In this document: in pieces, positions 1-11,095 of the stretch
How the letters are laid out: each line of letters opens with the position of its first letter
Position numbering within the stretch: position 1 is the first letter of the stretch
Source of the DNA: an uncultured bacterium
GTDB taxonomy: Bacteria > Desulfobacterota > GWC2-55-46
Reading direction: 5' to 3'
DNA length: 46,548 nt
NCBI GenBank assembly: GCA_905339405.1
Contig: CAJPGC010000040.1
Location: 1-46,548, forward strand
Program-made: the position numbers and the translations under genes
Notes under the pieces: model-generated
What the model was told of the DNA's origin: nothing
Database searches by the model: none
What the model saw: only the letters and a program-made list of their open reading frames with translations

Positions 1-3000
1 GCCACTTCATGGGGCCTCAATATTACCGGCCTTACGGAGGGCGTAAATGCCATCGAGATTTACGCCATCGACGCGGCAGGCAACTATAGCCTTCCTGCTT
101 CATTGAATATTGAACTGGATACTGCTCCTCCAGCCCAGCCGTCCGTCAACCAATATAGTCCCATTGTAAACGCTGCTTCAACCACGCTTACCGGAGTCAA
201 GGAAGCCAATTCTCATCTCGTTGTCAACGGAACGGTTATCTCAGCAGTAGCGTTCGAAAACACTGCCTGGACCCACATTGTCCAGCTCTCGGAAGGGCCC
301 AACAGTTTTGCCATCACAAGCGGAGATGCCCTGGGAAACCAGAGCTCGCCCTTGTCCGTGAGCATTACCCGTGACACGGCAGCCCCATATGTTTTGAGCA
401 CGACCCCGCCTGCGAACTCGCGGCTCAATGGCTTTACCAGTATTGAAGTCACGCTGTCGGATTCTTATTCCGATGTTGATCTGCAGGCCTCTCTCCAGGG
501 CGCTTCCGTTACAGTTTCATCTGGTTTACTGGTCCAGGGCGTCTGGGCCGTTGCAAATGGCAAGCTGGTATTCACCCCCCAAGGCCCCCTTCCCGAGTCC
601 GCATACACGGTAAGGCTGTATCCGAAAGATTCGCTGGGGAACTCAGGCACTGCGTCATTCTCATTTACGCTGGACACTACGGCACCGTCATTGGAAAGTT
701 TCTCCATGTCTCCGGCAAACCCGCACAAGGCTGAAAGCGTCACGTTCGTCATGACCTTTAACGAGGACATGCTGACGTCCGTTCAGCCTGATATATCGTT
801 CAGCAAGGGGTTCCTGTACGGATCTCACCAGGTTTCGGGAATTTGGGTGAACAGCAGGAGATGGCAGGGGAGTTTCAGCTTCACTACAGGCACCGGAGAC
901 GGCGGCTACACGGTTTCGCTAGCATCTGCGAAGGATTTAGCTCAAAACGAAGTTGCAACCCAGGCCATAGGGACGTTCATGCTTGATACGGCCGCGCCTT
1001 CCGTTCCGTCTGTTTCAGCTGTGACGAGCCCGACGAACAGTTCCTTCCAGACCCTTACTGGCTCAAAGGACTCTGACGCCGCCGTCGTCATTAACGGTGT
1101 CCAGCGGGTCTCGAACCTGCCGGCCTCTGCCACATGGAGTTACAATTACCCCCTGATGGAAGGCACAAACAACATCAGCATAGTGGCCAGAGACGAGGCT
1201 GGAAACGATTCGGCGGCTGCAAGCGCGTCCATAACGCTCGATACGACTCCACCGGCTTTCTCTGTAACCTCATACCTGAACCCGTCTACTTCAGCGAGCC
1301 AGACGATCTCCGGTACTAAAGAGCCCGGCTGCACGGTCAGGTTGAACAACAACGTAATTATAGAGCCTACCGATACAACCAGCTCCTGGTCCCATACAGT
1401 AACGCTGACGGAAGGAATTACCAACAGGCTTGTCTTTAGCGCGGCCGATGCGCTCGGCAATGGGATTACAAAGACGATAGATATCCTTTACGATGCGTCG
1501 GCGCCAGCTCCATTGCCAGCGGGAATGGTCACTGCAAGCGGAAGTGGTACAGGGACCGATGTCTTGCTGTCATGGCAGGCATACATGGAGCCGTCTGACC
1601 TTGCTTATTACCGGATCTATTATTCAAGCGCCGACTTCACTACTGTCGCCGGGCTTACCCCCGTAGGCACTGTAAACAAGGGGGCCAGGAGTTTCGGCGT
1701 TTCCGGTCTTACTCCGGGCAGCACATATTACTTCGCCGTAGTACCAGTGGACGCGAGCGGCAATTCCGACGCGTCGGTCCATGCCGTCTCAGCCGCGCCA
1801 GAGGACGCCGCAGCCCCGGAGGACATCTCCGGTCTGACGGCATTTGCCGGTCACGATGGAAGCGGTAACTTCGTCGTACTATCCTGGACAGCTAGCGCTA
1901 ATACGAGGGGAGACCTCGCTGACCAGGTCATCTACTTTGACGCTGGTGCTGGATATGACGCCGGAACCTCCCTGGGCGCCGCAGCGACGATATATACGAA
2001 GGCGGGCCTTGCGGACGCTGCATGGTACAAGTTCAAGATAACTACGAAAGACGCCGGGAACCATGAAAGCGCAGGAGTCGTGAAGGGCGCCGTTACAAGG
2101 CTCTCAAACCCAGCCGGTCTCACAGGCGCGCCAGGGAACGGCAAGGTGACGCTGTCCTGGACCCCGGTCAATTCGGAGTATGTGAAAGAATACCGGCTCT
2201 ACCGTGTTGAAGCGCCGTCCCAGGCAACCGATATTTCCGCGATGGCGCTCATAAAGGTTACAACAGCCGCCAATTACGTGGACAGCGGTCTCACAAACGG
2301 AACAACCTATCAATACGCCGTGACGGTTGTAAATATCTCGGGTGCAGAGCGGAATTCTATCCAGAGCATCTCGGCGGCACCAAGACAGGACGAGACAGGG
2401 CCCTCCATAGGCTCGGCAACCGTCACAGCGAACCAGGTGATATCAGCCCCGTTCGTCATATCGGCTTCAGCTCAGGATGGCGAAAGCGCAGTGGACAGGA
2501 TGGAGCTTTTCATAGACTCGGCCCTTGTGAAAACTCAGACCGGGGCCGGCTTGTCCCATTACTGGAACATTCTCGATTATGTTGACGGCAATCATTCAAT
2601 CAAGGTGATGGCGTACGACAGCCTCGGAAACTCATCAGCCGTCACCGTGCCGGTGATTGTAAGCGCAGCTCCTCCTGCAACCCCGGCAATTGCTGCGCAT
2701 GTTGTAGAACAAACCTTGCCGGCTTATACGGTCACTATAACCGGCAGCGCCCAAAAGCATTCGAACATTTCCCTGAGAGTGAACGGGGCCGTAACCGGTC
2801 AGGTTTTCACTGAGGCTGATGGCACTTTCAGCTTTACCTCGGTAGAGCTTGCCGAAGGAGATAACCTGGTTTCGGCAAAGGCCGCACACAGGGGCGGAGA
2901 GAGCGCTTTTTCCAGTGACTACAGCATAACTGTTGATACAGGATCCCCTGCCGTCCCAATAGACCTGAACGCCAGGGCTGCGCCAGCAGGCATAGTAAAG

Positions 3001-6000
3001 CTTTCATGGAACAATGGGGAAGGCGAGGTCCCATTCGGGTACAATCTTTACTCAAGCAGTTCGGCTTTTACTTCGAGCTCGGGACCAGGCGTATTGAAAA
3101 TAAATACAAGTACCGTTAAATTCCTGTCTTACGACCACCTTCCGGCTGACGACGCGCTGCGGTACTACGCCGTTGCAGCCGTGGACAGCAGCGGAAATGA
3201 AAGCGGCCTTTCAGGACTTGTTTCCTTGGCCTCAGACAGGTCTGTGCCAACTGCGACTCTGACTTACTCGTATACAGATTTGGCCGGCAATAATACAAAC
3301 CCGGCCTCAGTTGCAGGACCGGGCAGCCTGAATATCAACATGAGCGTCAGCGAACCGCTTTCAGAGCTTCCCTTTTTAAGTCTGGAGGGGCAGACCGGCT
3401 CACCTGTGGTTGTTACTTTGAAGAAAGACTCTGATACAAATTACCAGGGTACCATGGCTGTAAACGGTTTATCCCCGCATGGTCAGACGACCTTTAAGTT
3501 CTCCGGAAAGGACCTGACGGGGAACAGAGGTAACAGTCAGGGGATGGGTTTGGTTTTTGATGTGAAAGGGCCGCAGGGCACAATTACCTCACCCAAAGCG
3601 CTCCAGATATCCTCCGCGGCTCAGGTAAGTATATTGTTTGATGAGCCCCTCGTCTCAACGCCGGAGCTGACTCTGACGGGGGAAACAGGAACGGCCGTCC
3701 AGGTGACTGGGCTCAGTTCGACAAACAACCTTGTTTGGAACGGGACAGTGGACCTTACAACTCTTGCCGAGGGCACAGCTGCATTCTCGCTTGGTGAGGT
3801 TTCTGATGTCCTGGGAAATAAATCCAGCAAGATAATTGACGGAAAGTCTGCAATACTTTATAGCGTCACTACGCCTGCGCCGCCTGTTCCAGCTGGCCTG
3901 GTTGCCGTTGCCCAGAAGGCGAGGGGAGTTTCTTTGTCATGGGACCCTGCGGCAGACGCGCACTCATACAGGGTTTTCAGGCGCGCAGACGGTGAACCCG
4001 AAGCGTCGTTCATAGGAACAGCCCTTGCTGGCGCCAATACTTTCATAGACGCCGCTCCTTTTGACGGAATGTATCATTATTCAGTCAGCTCTGTCGGACT
4101 GCTCGACAGCGAAAGTGAGAAGAGTCAGGAGGCGGGAATAACCTCCGATGGCACCGGCCCGCAGCCCCCTTCGGGACTTGAATTGACTCTGGCAGGGGCT
4201 GGCGCGATATCTTCGTGGACAGCGCCTTCCGGTGAAGCTCCGGCCTCTTATAAGCTGTACAGGTCGAATGCGCAGATAACCAGCGTAACAGGTCTCAGCC
4301 CAGTCGCGGTTTCTGTACTTACTACCGCTACCGACCCATCGCCTGCTTCGGCTTCACGCTTCTATGCGGTGACAGCGCTCGACCAGCTGGGTAACGAGAG
4401 CGCACCGTCAACCACCTTTGAGATATCCTTCACAGTTGCTCCTGTGAAAGACCTGGTGCTCTCAAAAGTGGACAGCGGGAAACCGGCCCTTACCTGGAGT
4501 TCCTCAGAGAGCGGTCTGCAGGGATATCACGTCTACAGGAACGCCGTTAGAATAACCCAGGCCCCGACGGTTACAGCGGCCTATACTGACGGTTATTATT
4601 CCGGCAAGTCTGTTGTTTACGGCGTGTCCCAGGTAAACTCCCTTGGCCAGGAAAGTCCCATCAAAGAAGTTGTCTTCAATGAACTATCAATACGCCTTCC
4701 CGAGGGAACTACCCTGAGGAGAGGCATTCTGGAAACTGTGCCCGTTGTACTTTCGTCAAGCATGGATACGGCTGTTTCGACGATTGAGATGAGCGTCGGC
4801 GGCGGAGCTCAGAGTAACCTTTCGGGACCTTTTGTTTTAACGGCAGGGAACAGTCTTACCCTCCAGAAGGTGGCAGCAACAGATGCAAACGCGCCATCGC
4901 AAACACCCGTGACCCTTACGGCTGTCAGCAACCCCTCTCCGGGCGTGACCATAAGAACAACTCAGACATCCCTGGCGAATGTCGTTGGTTCAGGGACCGC
5001 CCTCGAGATATTCAGCGAACCGCTTACAAAAGGCGGCCTGGCAAAAATTCAGCTCAAGGTAAACAACGTCGGCACGGCAAGGATGGAGTTCCTTACAAGC
5101 CAGAACGGCCCTACGAGCAAGATAACTGTACTTCTTAAAGACCAGGATGGCAATATCCTCGGGCAGGGGAATCTCGACCAGAGGACCGATGGCGTCATTA
5201 ATTCATCTAATTACGCCACGGCCCGTCTGAACCCCGGCGAGACATTCCTGCTGAAGCCGGTCGAGTTTAACGTCCCTGCCTCCGCGCCTTATAAGGTCAG
5301 AATAGAGGCTGAAATACAGAATACCTATTATCAATACAACCAGGCAGGAATGGTTGTAGCACCGGCTCTGAAGCAGTCCTTTGAGACGACAATCTCTGAG
5401 ACCGCATATAGCGGGACCGCTTCAGTGGCGAAGGAAGTGTTCAGAAAGGGCGAAACCGTCGCCATAACCGGGCAGGCGCTTTCAAATAATGGCGAACCGG
5501 CAGCCCTGGTGCCTCTCAAGCTCGGAATATCTATAAAGGGCTTCGACAGGTTCTATACTGTCAATACAGACGAGCAGGGCAACTACAGCTATACGTTCGT
5601 TCCTGGTAGCGGAGAGGCCGGGACCTACAAGGTGTGGGCCGTCCACCCTGACGTAACCACGAGGACAGTGCAGGCCAGCTTTATTGTCACAGGGGTGGAG
5701 ATAACGCCTGGCTTCGCCGAGGTCAGGATGTCGAAGAACTCGTCTTACGATATACCCGTTAGCGTCAAAAATCTCGGAGACACCTCACTGACCGGTATGG
5801 CATTCAATGCTTCCGCTTCAAGCGGGCTTACGGTTAGCGTTCTGAACAGCGGCAGCGACGTTTTGGCCCCCAACGAGATAAGGAGCCTCAAATTACGCGT
5901 CAGTGCGGCTTCCGGTGCGCCTGCGACGGGCTTTGCAATTCTTGAGGTCTCGGCCAATGCCGGTGCAGAAACGGTTTCAGCCAAACTGAACGCCAATGTA

Positions 6001-6927
6001 AGCCTCACGCAGGCGGTCCCTGTCATACAGGCCAGCCCATCTTACATCGATACCGGTATAGTCAAGAACACTCAGAAGATAGAGTCCTTCACCATAATGA
6101 ACACCGGCCTCGATGCTCTCATGAACGCCAGGATAGAGGGCCCGTTCCTTCCGTGGCTTTCCCTTGCGGTCAACAAGAGCATTGGAAATATAAGCCCCGG
6201 CGCGTCCACTTCGGTTGGGCTCATAGTAAAGCCTTCAGAGACGCTCGCTCAGGGCATTTATGAAGACAAGCTCGTAATCTATTCGGACAACCATATCCCC
6301 TATACCTACAATATACAGGTGACTGTCACTAGCAGCTCGGTAGGAAATCTCCTGTTTGACGTCCTTAACGAGCTGATGGAAGACGTGGTTGACGCGAACA
6401 TCCTTCTCCAGCACCAGGCCGTTCCCGACCTGCTGTACACGGCCAGAACAGGCGCGGACGGCACTGTCAGCATTTTCGATATCCCTGAGGGCAGATACAC
6501 CTTCAGCGTTTCCGCGTTGGGCCACAGCTCTTATTCGGGTTCCATCTCGGTTGTGCCAGGCCTCACCGTTGCCGTGCCGGTCGCTCTTGAGGTAAGCCTC
6601 ATTGACGTCGAGTGGAGCGTCGTACCCATAACCATTGAAGACCGTTACGAGATCAGGATCTCTCAGACGTTCCAAACGAACGTCCCCACTTCGGTCATCG
6701 TCGTCGAGCCTGCGTCCGTGACCGTGCCGGACATCAAGCCCGGCGAGGTCTTCAACGGAGAATTCACCATAACTAACTATGGGCTAATCTCCGCGAGCTA
6801 TAAGGGCGTTAAGGTGCCGGCATCGGCCGGCGATTACGATATAGAGGTCCTTGCCTCCTTCCCGGAGACGATCGGAGCCATGCAGAAGGTCACGGTTCCG
6901 TACAGGATCACAAGAAGGCTGCAGTAA
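1..6927 (+). CDS. Giant secreted Ig-like/FN3-repeat surface protein (5' partial)
   Basis: The reading frame is open from base 1, and the first codons already encode an Ig-like repeat ending, so the gene starts upstream; about 2308 residues are visible. From the start to about nt 1490 it is a run of bacterial Ig-like modules, recognisable by LDTTAP/DTAAP linkers and TLTEG...ADALGN strands. About nt 1500-4680 is dominated by fibronectin type III modules (VLLSW, LSWTP, YYFAVVPVD), with two or three more Ig-like modules between. From about nt 4690 the modules change to MG/CARDB-like and immunoglobulin-like folds. Near nt 6340-6590 there is a carboxypeptidase-regulatory-like beta-sandwich (GRYTFSVSALGHSS). 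No membrane anchor or sorting signal is visible at the C-terminus. Modular proteins like this act as extracellular adhesins or scaffolds. It sits 36 bp upstream of a Sec-secreted RHS protein, suggesting joint display, but that is inference. Confidence 0.9.
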   Translation, partial: ATSWGLNITGLTEGVNAIEIYAIDAAGNYSLPASLNIELDTAPPAQPSVNQYSPIVNAASTTLTGVKEANSHLVVNGTVISAVAFENTAWTHIVQLSEGPNSFAITSGDALGNQSSPLSVSITRDTAAPYVLSTTPPANSRLNGFTSIEVTLSDSYSDVDLQASLQGASVTVSSGLLVQGVWAVANGKLVFTPQGPLPESAYTVRLYPKDSLGNSGTASFSFTLDTTAPSLESFSMSPANPHKAESVTFVMTFNEDMLTSVQPDISFSKGFLYGSHQVSGIWVNSRRWQGSFSFTTGTGDGGYTVSLASAKDLAQNEVATQAIGTFMLDTAAPSVPSVSAVTSPTNSSFQTLTGSKDSDAAVVINGVQRVSNLPASATWSYNYPLMEGTNNISIVARDEAGNDSAAASASITLDTTPPAFSVTSYLNPSTSASQTISGTKEPGCTVRLNNNVIIEPTDTTSSWSHTVTLTEGITNRLVFSAADALGNGITKTIDILYDASAPAPLPAGMVTASGSGTGTDVLLSWQAYMEPSDLAYYRIYYSSADFTTVAGLTPVGTVNKGARSFGVSGLTPGSTYYFAVVPVDASGNSDASVHAVSAAPEDAAAPEDISGLTAFAGHDGSGNFVVLSWTASANTRGDLADQVIYFDAGAGYDAGTSLGAAATIYTKAGLADAAWYKFKITTKDAGNHESAGVVKGAVTRLSNPAGLTGAPGNGKVTLSWTPVNSEYVKEYRLYRVEAPSQATDISAMALIKVTTAANYVDSGLTNGTTYQYAVTVVNISGAERNSIQSISAAPRQDETGPSIGSATVTANQVISAPFVISASAQDGESAVDRMELFIDSALVKTQTGAGLSHYWNILDYVDGNHSIKVMAYDSLGNSSAVTVPVIVSAAPPATPAIAAHVVEQTLPAYTVTITGSAQKHSNISLRVNGAVTGQVFTEADGTFSFTSVELAEGDNLVSAKAAHRGGESAFSSDYSITVDTGSPAVPIDLNARAAPAGIVKLSWNNGEGEVPFGYNLYSSSSAFTSSSGPGVLKINTSTVKFLSYDHLPADDALRYYAVAAVDSSGNESGLSGLVSLASDRSVPTATLTYSYTDLAGNNTNPASVAGPGSLNINMSVSEPLSELPFLSLEGQTGSPVVVTLKKDSDTNYQGTMAVNGLSPHGQTTFKFSGKDLTGNRGNSQGMGLVFDVKGPQGTITSPKALQISSAAQVSILFDEPLVSTPELTLTGETGTAVQVTGLSSTNNLVWNGTVDLTTLAEGTAAFSLGEVSDVLGNKSSKIIDGKSAILYSVTTPAPPVPAGLVAVAQKARGVSLSWDPAADAHSYRVFRRADGEPEASFIGTALAGANTFIDAAPFDGMYHYSVSSVGLLDSESEKSQEAGITSDGTGPQPPSGLELTLAGAGAISSWTAPSGEAPASYKLYRSNAQITSVTGLSPVAVSVLTTATDPSPASASRFYAVTALDQLGNESAPSTTFEISFTVAPVKDLVLSKVDSGKPALTWSSSESGLQGYHVYRNAVRITQAPTVTAAYTDGYYSGKSVVYGVSQVNSLGQESPIKEVVFNELSIRLPEGTTLRRGILETVPVVLSSSMDTAVSTIEMSVGGGAQSNLSGPFVLTAGNSLTLQKVAATDANAPSQTPVTLTAVSNPSPGVTIRTTQTSLANVVGSGTALEIFSEPLTKGGLAKIQLKVNNVGTARMEFLTSQNGPTSKITVLLKDQDGNILGQGNLDQRTDGVINSSNYATARLNPGETFLLKPVEFNVPASAPYKVRIEAEIQNTYYQYNQAGMVVAPALKQSFETTISETAYSGTASVAKEVFRKGETVAITGQALSNNGEPAALVPLKLGISIKGFDRFYTVNTDEQGNYSYTFVPGSGEAGTYKVWAVHPDVTTRTVQASFIVTGVEITPGFAEVRMSKNSSYDIPVSVKNLGDTSLTGMAFNASASSGLTVSVLNSGSDVLAPNEIRSLKLRVSAASGAPATGFAILEVSANAGAETVSAKLNANVSLTQAVPVIQASPSYIDTGIVKNTQKIESFTIMNTGLDALMNARIEGPFLPWLSLAVNKSIGNISPGASTSVGLIVKPSETLAQGIYEDKLVIYSDNHIPYTYNIQVTVTSSSVGNLLFDVLNELMEDVVDANILLQHQAVPDLLYTARTGADGTVSIFDIPEGRYTFSVSALGHSSYSGSISVVPGLTVAVPVALEVSLIDVEWSVVPITIEDRYEIRISQTFQTNVPTSVIVVEPASVTVPDIKPGEVFNGEFTITNYGLISASYKGVKVPASAGDYDIEVLASFPETIGAMQKVTVPYRITRRLQ

Positions 6928-6963
6928 GAAGTCAAAAAGCTTGAGTGGAGCGCAGGAAGAGAC

Positions 6964-9900
6964 GTGACTATGAAGAAGCTTGTATTGAGTGCAGCCTTAC
7001 TGGCCGTTATGGTCCTGGCGAATTACGCCGGGGCTGAAGAGACGGCGCCGAGAAAATGCCTGACCACGGTCCCGATGACTACATACTGGACCCAGGTCAT
7101 TTGCCCTAACACGGCCAACCAGGCCGAAGTTGAAAAACGCGGCACCTTCACGCTCACGCTTGCAGCTGACTGCCCTCCCACCGGGGCGGCAGGTTCTATT
7201 GTGACGTATGGCGGCTGGTTGGGCGGCAGCCAGTCAAGCGGCGGCGGAGTGCCGGGAAAAAGCCCGACTCCTATCGCGACCCAGGAATGCTTTGGCCCGA
7301 ACTGCACGGGGCAGGTTTGCGAGCTTAACAAACACTGTTCCGGCAGCAGCGTAATCCTGTCGAACGGAACATATGAATTCACCGAGACCGACCTTAAGGT
7401 ACCGGCGCGCTCGATCCCTGTAGAGTGGAAGAGAACATATCGTTCCAACAGGGTCCTGCATTCCGGCAGCGGCCTTGTTTTCGGTGAACTTTTGGACACC
7501 CCCCTCGGGTTCGGCTGGACTAACGATTATTTTTCTAATATCGCAAACGGCGATACATATATCGACGGCGAGGGCAGGTATTTTACATTTAAAAAAGACG
7601 CGTCGGGGAATTACATTTCAGACGCGGAAAACAATCTCACATTTAAGAAGACCGCTACAGGTTTTGAGGTTAACGAAAGAGGCGGCCTCACCCGCGTATT
7701 CGATTCTGCCGGAAAACTTAAGGAAATCAAAAACCAGATCGGCAAGACGGTGACGTTGGCCTATGGCTTGGACGGCAAGCTTACCTCCATAAAAGATGTC
7801 TCCAACAGACAGGTGCTGTCATTCAGCTATGAGAACAACCGGATAAGCGCTGTGACCGACCTCGCTGGGCGCAGCGTGAACTATTCGTATGACGGTTTCG
7901 GCAATCTCGTCACAGCGTCCGATCCGGCCAGCAACACCCGTAATTATACCTACAACGCATACCACGGGATTACCACGAAGTCGAACCAACTCGGGGAGAC
8001 TTACACAGTAGAATATCTGCATCAGGACAAGGGCGTCACCGGCAGGGTTTTAGACCCTGTAGGGACATCCAAACTTCTGCAAGGATTGCCAACCGCAGGT
8101 TATGAATCCGTCTATCAATACGATTTCGCAAATAAGACTTCATATATTACCGGTAAGAACGGCAGTCAAATAATCAGGACCATCAACGAAGCAGGCAAGA
8201 TTACCTCTGAGACAGAGGCTTCTACCGGCACCGTGCTCAGAAATGTCGAATATCTCCCCAACCGTACCGAAATCCATACCGACCGGGCCGGGAACAAGAT
8301 TACCTTTCAGAAAGACGACTGGGGAAACGTCATCAGGCAGTCAGACGGTGAGGGGAACGAGACTGTAACATCTTATAACCCCCAGAACAAGCCAGCTGCA
8401 GTTACGGATCCTGCCGGGGTTGTCACAAACTTTGAATATGACACTACTGGAATTTACCTTACGAAGGAAATCCAGGCATCCGGGAAGCCTGAGCAAGTCA
8501 TAATTGATTACTCTTATACCCCTTTCGGAGAGCTCCAGAGCAAAACATCAGGCGGCGCGACAACCTCTTATACTTACAACGACTTTGGCCTGCCAGCGAC
8601 CATAACCGACCCGCTCGGCAATGTGACTTCGTTCGAGTACGACCAGTATGGACACGTTGCGGCCTCTATTGACGCCTCAGGCAACAGGTCAGAGTTTACG
8701 TACGACATACTCGGGAACCTGCTTGAGTCAAAGGACCCGCTCGGTAACAGGACAACCTACACTTACAATGCACTCGGCAGGCTCACGAGCATTAAAGACG
8801 CACTAAACAGGACGACACAATATGAGACAGACTTCAAGGGCAGGCTTACTGCAATAATAGACCCTCTGAATAACAGAAAGGAATACGACTACGACGGCAG
8901 TGGCAACCTGATTAAAATGACCGAGGGCACTGCTGTAACTGAATTCACTTACGATACTTCAGACCGCCTTACTTTTCTCAAGGATGCTGAAGGAAATATT
9001 ACCACTTATGAATATACAGTAGCTTCTTCTGGCTGCACATCTTGCGGCGGTGGCAATTCGTCAAGTCCGTCCAAAATAATTGACCCTTTCAACAACCAGA
9101 CGCAATATCTTTTCGACAAAAACGGAAGAGTTAAAAGCATCACTGACCCGCTCGGGAAACTTACAAGTCTGGCCTATGATGCCGGCGGACGGATTTCGCG
9201 CAGAACAGACGCTAATGGAAATATTATCAATTATGAATATGATGCGCTCGGAAGGGTGAAGAAAGAGATATATGTCAACACTGTAAACCAAAACAAGGAA
9301 ATTCTGTTTTCTTACGACAACAGGGGCAACCTCATGTCCCTTACAGACCCAAGGGGATATACGACCAATTTCGAATACGACCTTGCAGACCGTAAGACAA
9401 AAGAAATAAATCCGCTTCAGCAGTTTACTGAATATACCTATTACCCCAACAATCTCCTGAAAACGGTCAAGGACGCCAAGGGTCAGATAAGCACTTATAA
9501 CTTCGATGACTCTGGGAGGCTTATCAAGATAGTTTATGGTGATTTAAAAGAGGATAATTTTGAATATGATAAAGTTGGAAATCTCAAAATCTATCGCAAT
9601 GAACATGAAGTCGGGTCAATCGATTATGATGACCTCAATAGGAAGCTTTCAGAGACAATAAACTATGGTTCGTTCTCAAAAACTTACCAGTATAAGTACG
9701 ATGATAGGGGAAATAAGGCAACCTACACCAGCCCAGAGGGGTTAGTGTACTCCTATGCCTACCGCCTGAATAATCAGCTTTCAAATATCTCATTCGGTAC
9801 AAATACAGTCCAATTCGAGTATCTTAAAAACAGGCATATCAAGACCAATTTCCCAAACGGTTTCACGACCGATTACGGGTATAATGACAATTCCTGGCTA

Positions 9901-11094
9901 ACTGGCATTACAACAAAGCAGGGCGTGACCACGATTACAGATTACCAGTACGGTTTCGATGAAATTGGAAATATCACATCGAAGAGCACTGAATATGAAA
10001 ATTACTCGTATTCTTATGATACTTCTTATCAGCTGACAAATGCGGTAAATTCCTCATTGCAGGAATCTTTTAGTTTTGACCACTCAGGCAACCGTTCTTC
10101 GGATTCAACAATCACTACAAATTTGTCTTTTGGGACGACTGAGTATCATTACAATACCAGAAACAGGCTCGAGACTGTTTCACTTCCAGACGGCAGAACC
10201 GCGACTTACGCCTATGACCCATTCGGCAGGAGGATTAAAAAGGAAGTAGCCGGGCAGGTGACTTATTATGCCTACAGCGATGAGGGTCTGATAGGCGAAT
10301 ATGACCAGTTAGGCAATCCGCAAAAAGCATACGTATGGAAACCGAACGGCATGTGGGGCACGGATCCTATATTCATGGTCGAGTCCGGCAATTATTACTT
10401 CTACCATAATGACCAACTTGGCACTCCACAGATGCTCACTGATATAAATGGCAATACGGTCTGGAGTGCGGATTATACGGTTTTCGGCAAGGCACAAATA
10501 CAGACCGCAATAATCGAAAACAACTTGCGATTCCCTGGTCAGTACTATGATGAGGAAACTGGCCTTCATTATAACTGGAATAGGTACTACGACCCTAATA
10601 CAGGAAGGTATACACAGGAAGACCCTATTGGGTTTAATTCGGGAGATATAAATCATTATTTTTACACCAGAAATAATTCGCTTAATAAAATAGATCCTTA
10701 CGGCCTAATGGCCAGAGTACCAATTACTCCTTTTACTCCTTATCCACCTAAACCAATACCAGGATTGCCTGATAATTGCGTTCTGCTTAATTTCGAAATG
10801 TTCGAAAAAGATTTAGGTCGTAGAATAGAAATAGTGGATACGTTAGGTAAAAATTTGTGGAATGTATTTCGATTTGCCGTAGGCGTGGGTACGGAGGCCA
10901 AATACGAGATAAATGTATGGAGAACTTTTTATAGGCTGCTTTTTGAATGTACTAAACCTTGTGGTGAAAAATATAGATTTTCGACTGAACTTGATACAAA
11001 TATTGACAGATTTGAACAGATACACATGTGGATAAGAACATACCATTCTGTTTTAACTATACGATTTTACACAAAATGGGAGAAGATTTTTTAA
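6964..11094 (+). CDS. Secreted RHS/YD-repeat protein with polymorphic C-terminal tip
   Basis: This 1376-residue protein has an N-terminal Sec signal peptide (KKLVLSAALLAVMVLANYAGA), then a DUF6531-like RHS entry domain (about residues 120-190), then dozens of YD repeats forming the RHS beta-cage. A Cys-rich insert GCTSCGGG lies near residue 695. The core ends with the conserved NRYYDPNTGRYTQEDPIG block and an IDPYGL boundary (about nt 10580-10710). The last 125 or so residues are a tip of unknown fold in much more AT-rich DNA, as expected for exchangeable RHS toxin domains. There is no PAAR domain, so delivery is probably Sec-dependent and not by T6SS. GTG at 6964 follows AGGA by 6 nt; ATG at 6970 is an alternative start. 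The tip's toxic activity is inferred from architecture and from the coupled gene at 11096. Confidence 0.92.
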   Translation: MTMKKLVLSAALLAVMVLANYAGAEETAPRKCLTTVPMTTYWTQVICPNTANQAEVEKRGTFTLTLAADCPPTGAAGSIVTYGGWLGGSQSSGGGVPGKSPTPIATQECFGPNCTGQVCELNKHCSGSSVILSNGTYEFTETDLKVPARSIPVEWKRTYRSNRVLHSGSGLVFGELLDTPLGFGWTNDYFSNIANGDTYIDGEGRYFTFKKDASGNYISDAENNLTFKKTATGFEVNERGGLTRVFDSAGKLKEIKNQIGKTVTLAYGLDGKLTSIKDVSNRQVLSFSYENNRISAVTDLAGRSVNYSYDGFGNLVTASDPASNTRNYTYNAYHGITTKSNQLGETYTVEYLHQDKGVTGRVLDPVGTSKLLQGLPTAGYESVYQYDFANKTSYITGKNGSQIIRTINEAGKITSETEASTGTVLRNVEYLPNRTEIHTDRAGNKITFQKDDWGNVIRQSDGEGNETVTSYNPQNKPAAVTDPAGVVTNFEYDTTGIYLTKEIQASGKPEQVIIDYSYTPFGELQSKTSGGATTSYTYNDFGLPATITDPLGNVTSFEYDQYGHVAASIDASGNRSEFTYDILGNLLESKDPLGNRTTYTYNALGRLTSIKDALNRTTQYETDFKGRLTAIIDPLNNRKEYDYDGSGNLIKMTEGTAVTEFTYDTSDRLTFLKDAEGNITTYEYTVASSGCTSCGGGNSSSPSKIIDPFNNQTQYLFDKNGRVKSITDPLGKLTSLAYDAGGRISRRTDANGNIINYEYDALGRVKKEIYVNTVNQNKEILFSYDNRGNLMSLTDPRGYTTNFEYDLADRKTKEINPLQQFTEYTYYPNNLLKTVKDAKGQISTYNFDDSGRLIKIVYGDLKEDNFEYDKVGNLKIYRNEHEVGSIDYDDLNRKLSETINYGSFSKTYQYKYDDRGNKATYTSPEGLVYSYAYRLNNQLSNISFGTNTVQFEYLKNRHIKTNFPNGFTTDYGYNDNSWLTGITTKQGVTTITDYQYGFDEIGNITSKSTEYENYSYSYDTSYQLTNAVNSSLQESFSFDHSGNRSSDSTITTNLSFGTTEYHYNTRNRLETVSLPDGRTATYAYDPFGRRIKKEVAGQVTYYAYSDEGLIGEYDQLGNPQKAYVWKPNGMWGTDPIFMVESGNYYFYHNDQLGTPQMLTDINGNTVWSADYTVFGKAQIQTAIIENNLRFPGQYYDEETGLHYNWNRYYDPNTGRYTQEDPIGFNSGDINHYFYTRNNSLNKIDPYGLMARVPITPFTPYPPKPIPGLPDNCVLLNFEMFEKDLGRRIEIVDTLGKNLWNVFRFAVGVGTEAKYEINVWRTFYRLLFECTKPCGEKYRFSTELDTNIDRFEQIHMWIRTYHSVLTIRFYTKWEKIF

Positions 11095-11095
11095 A

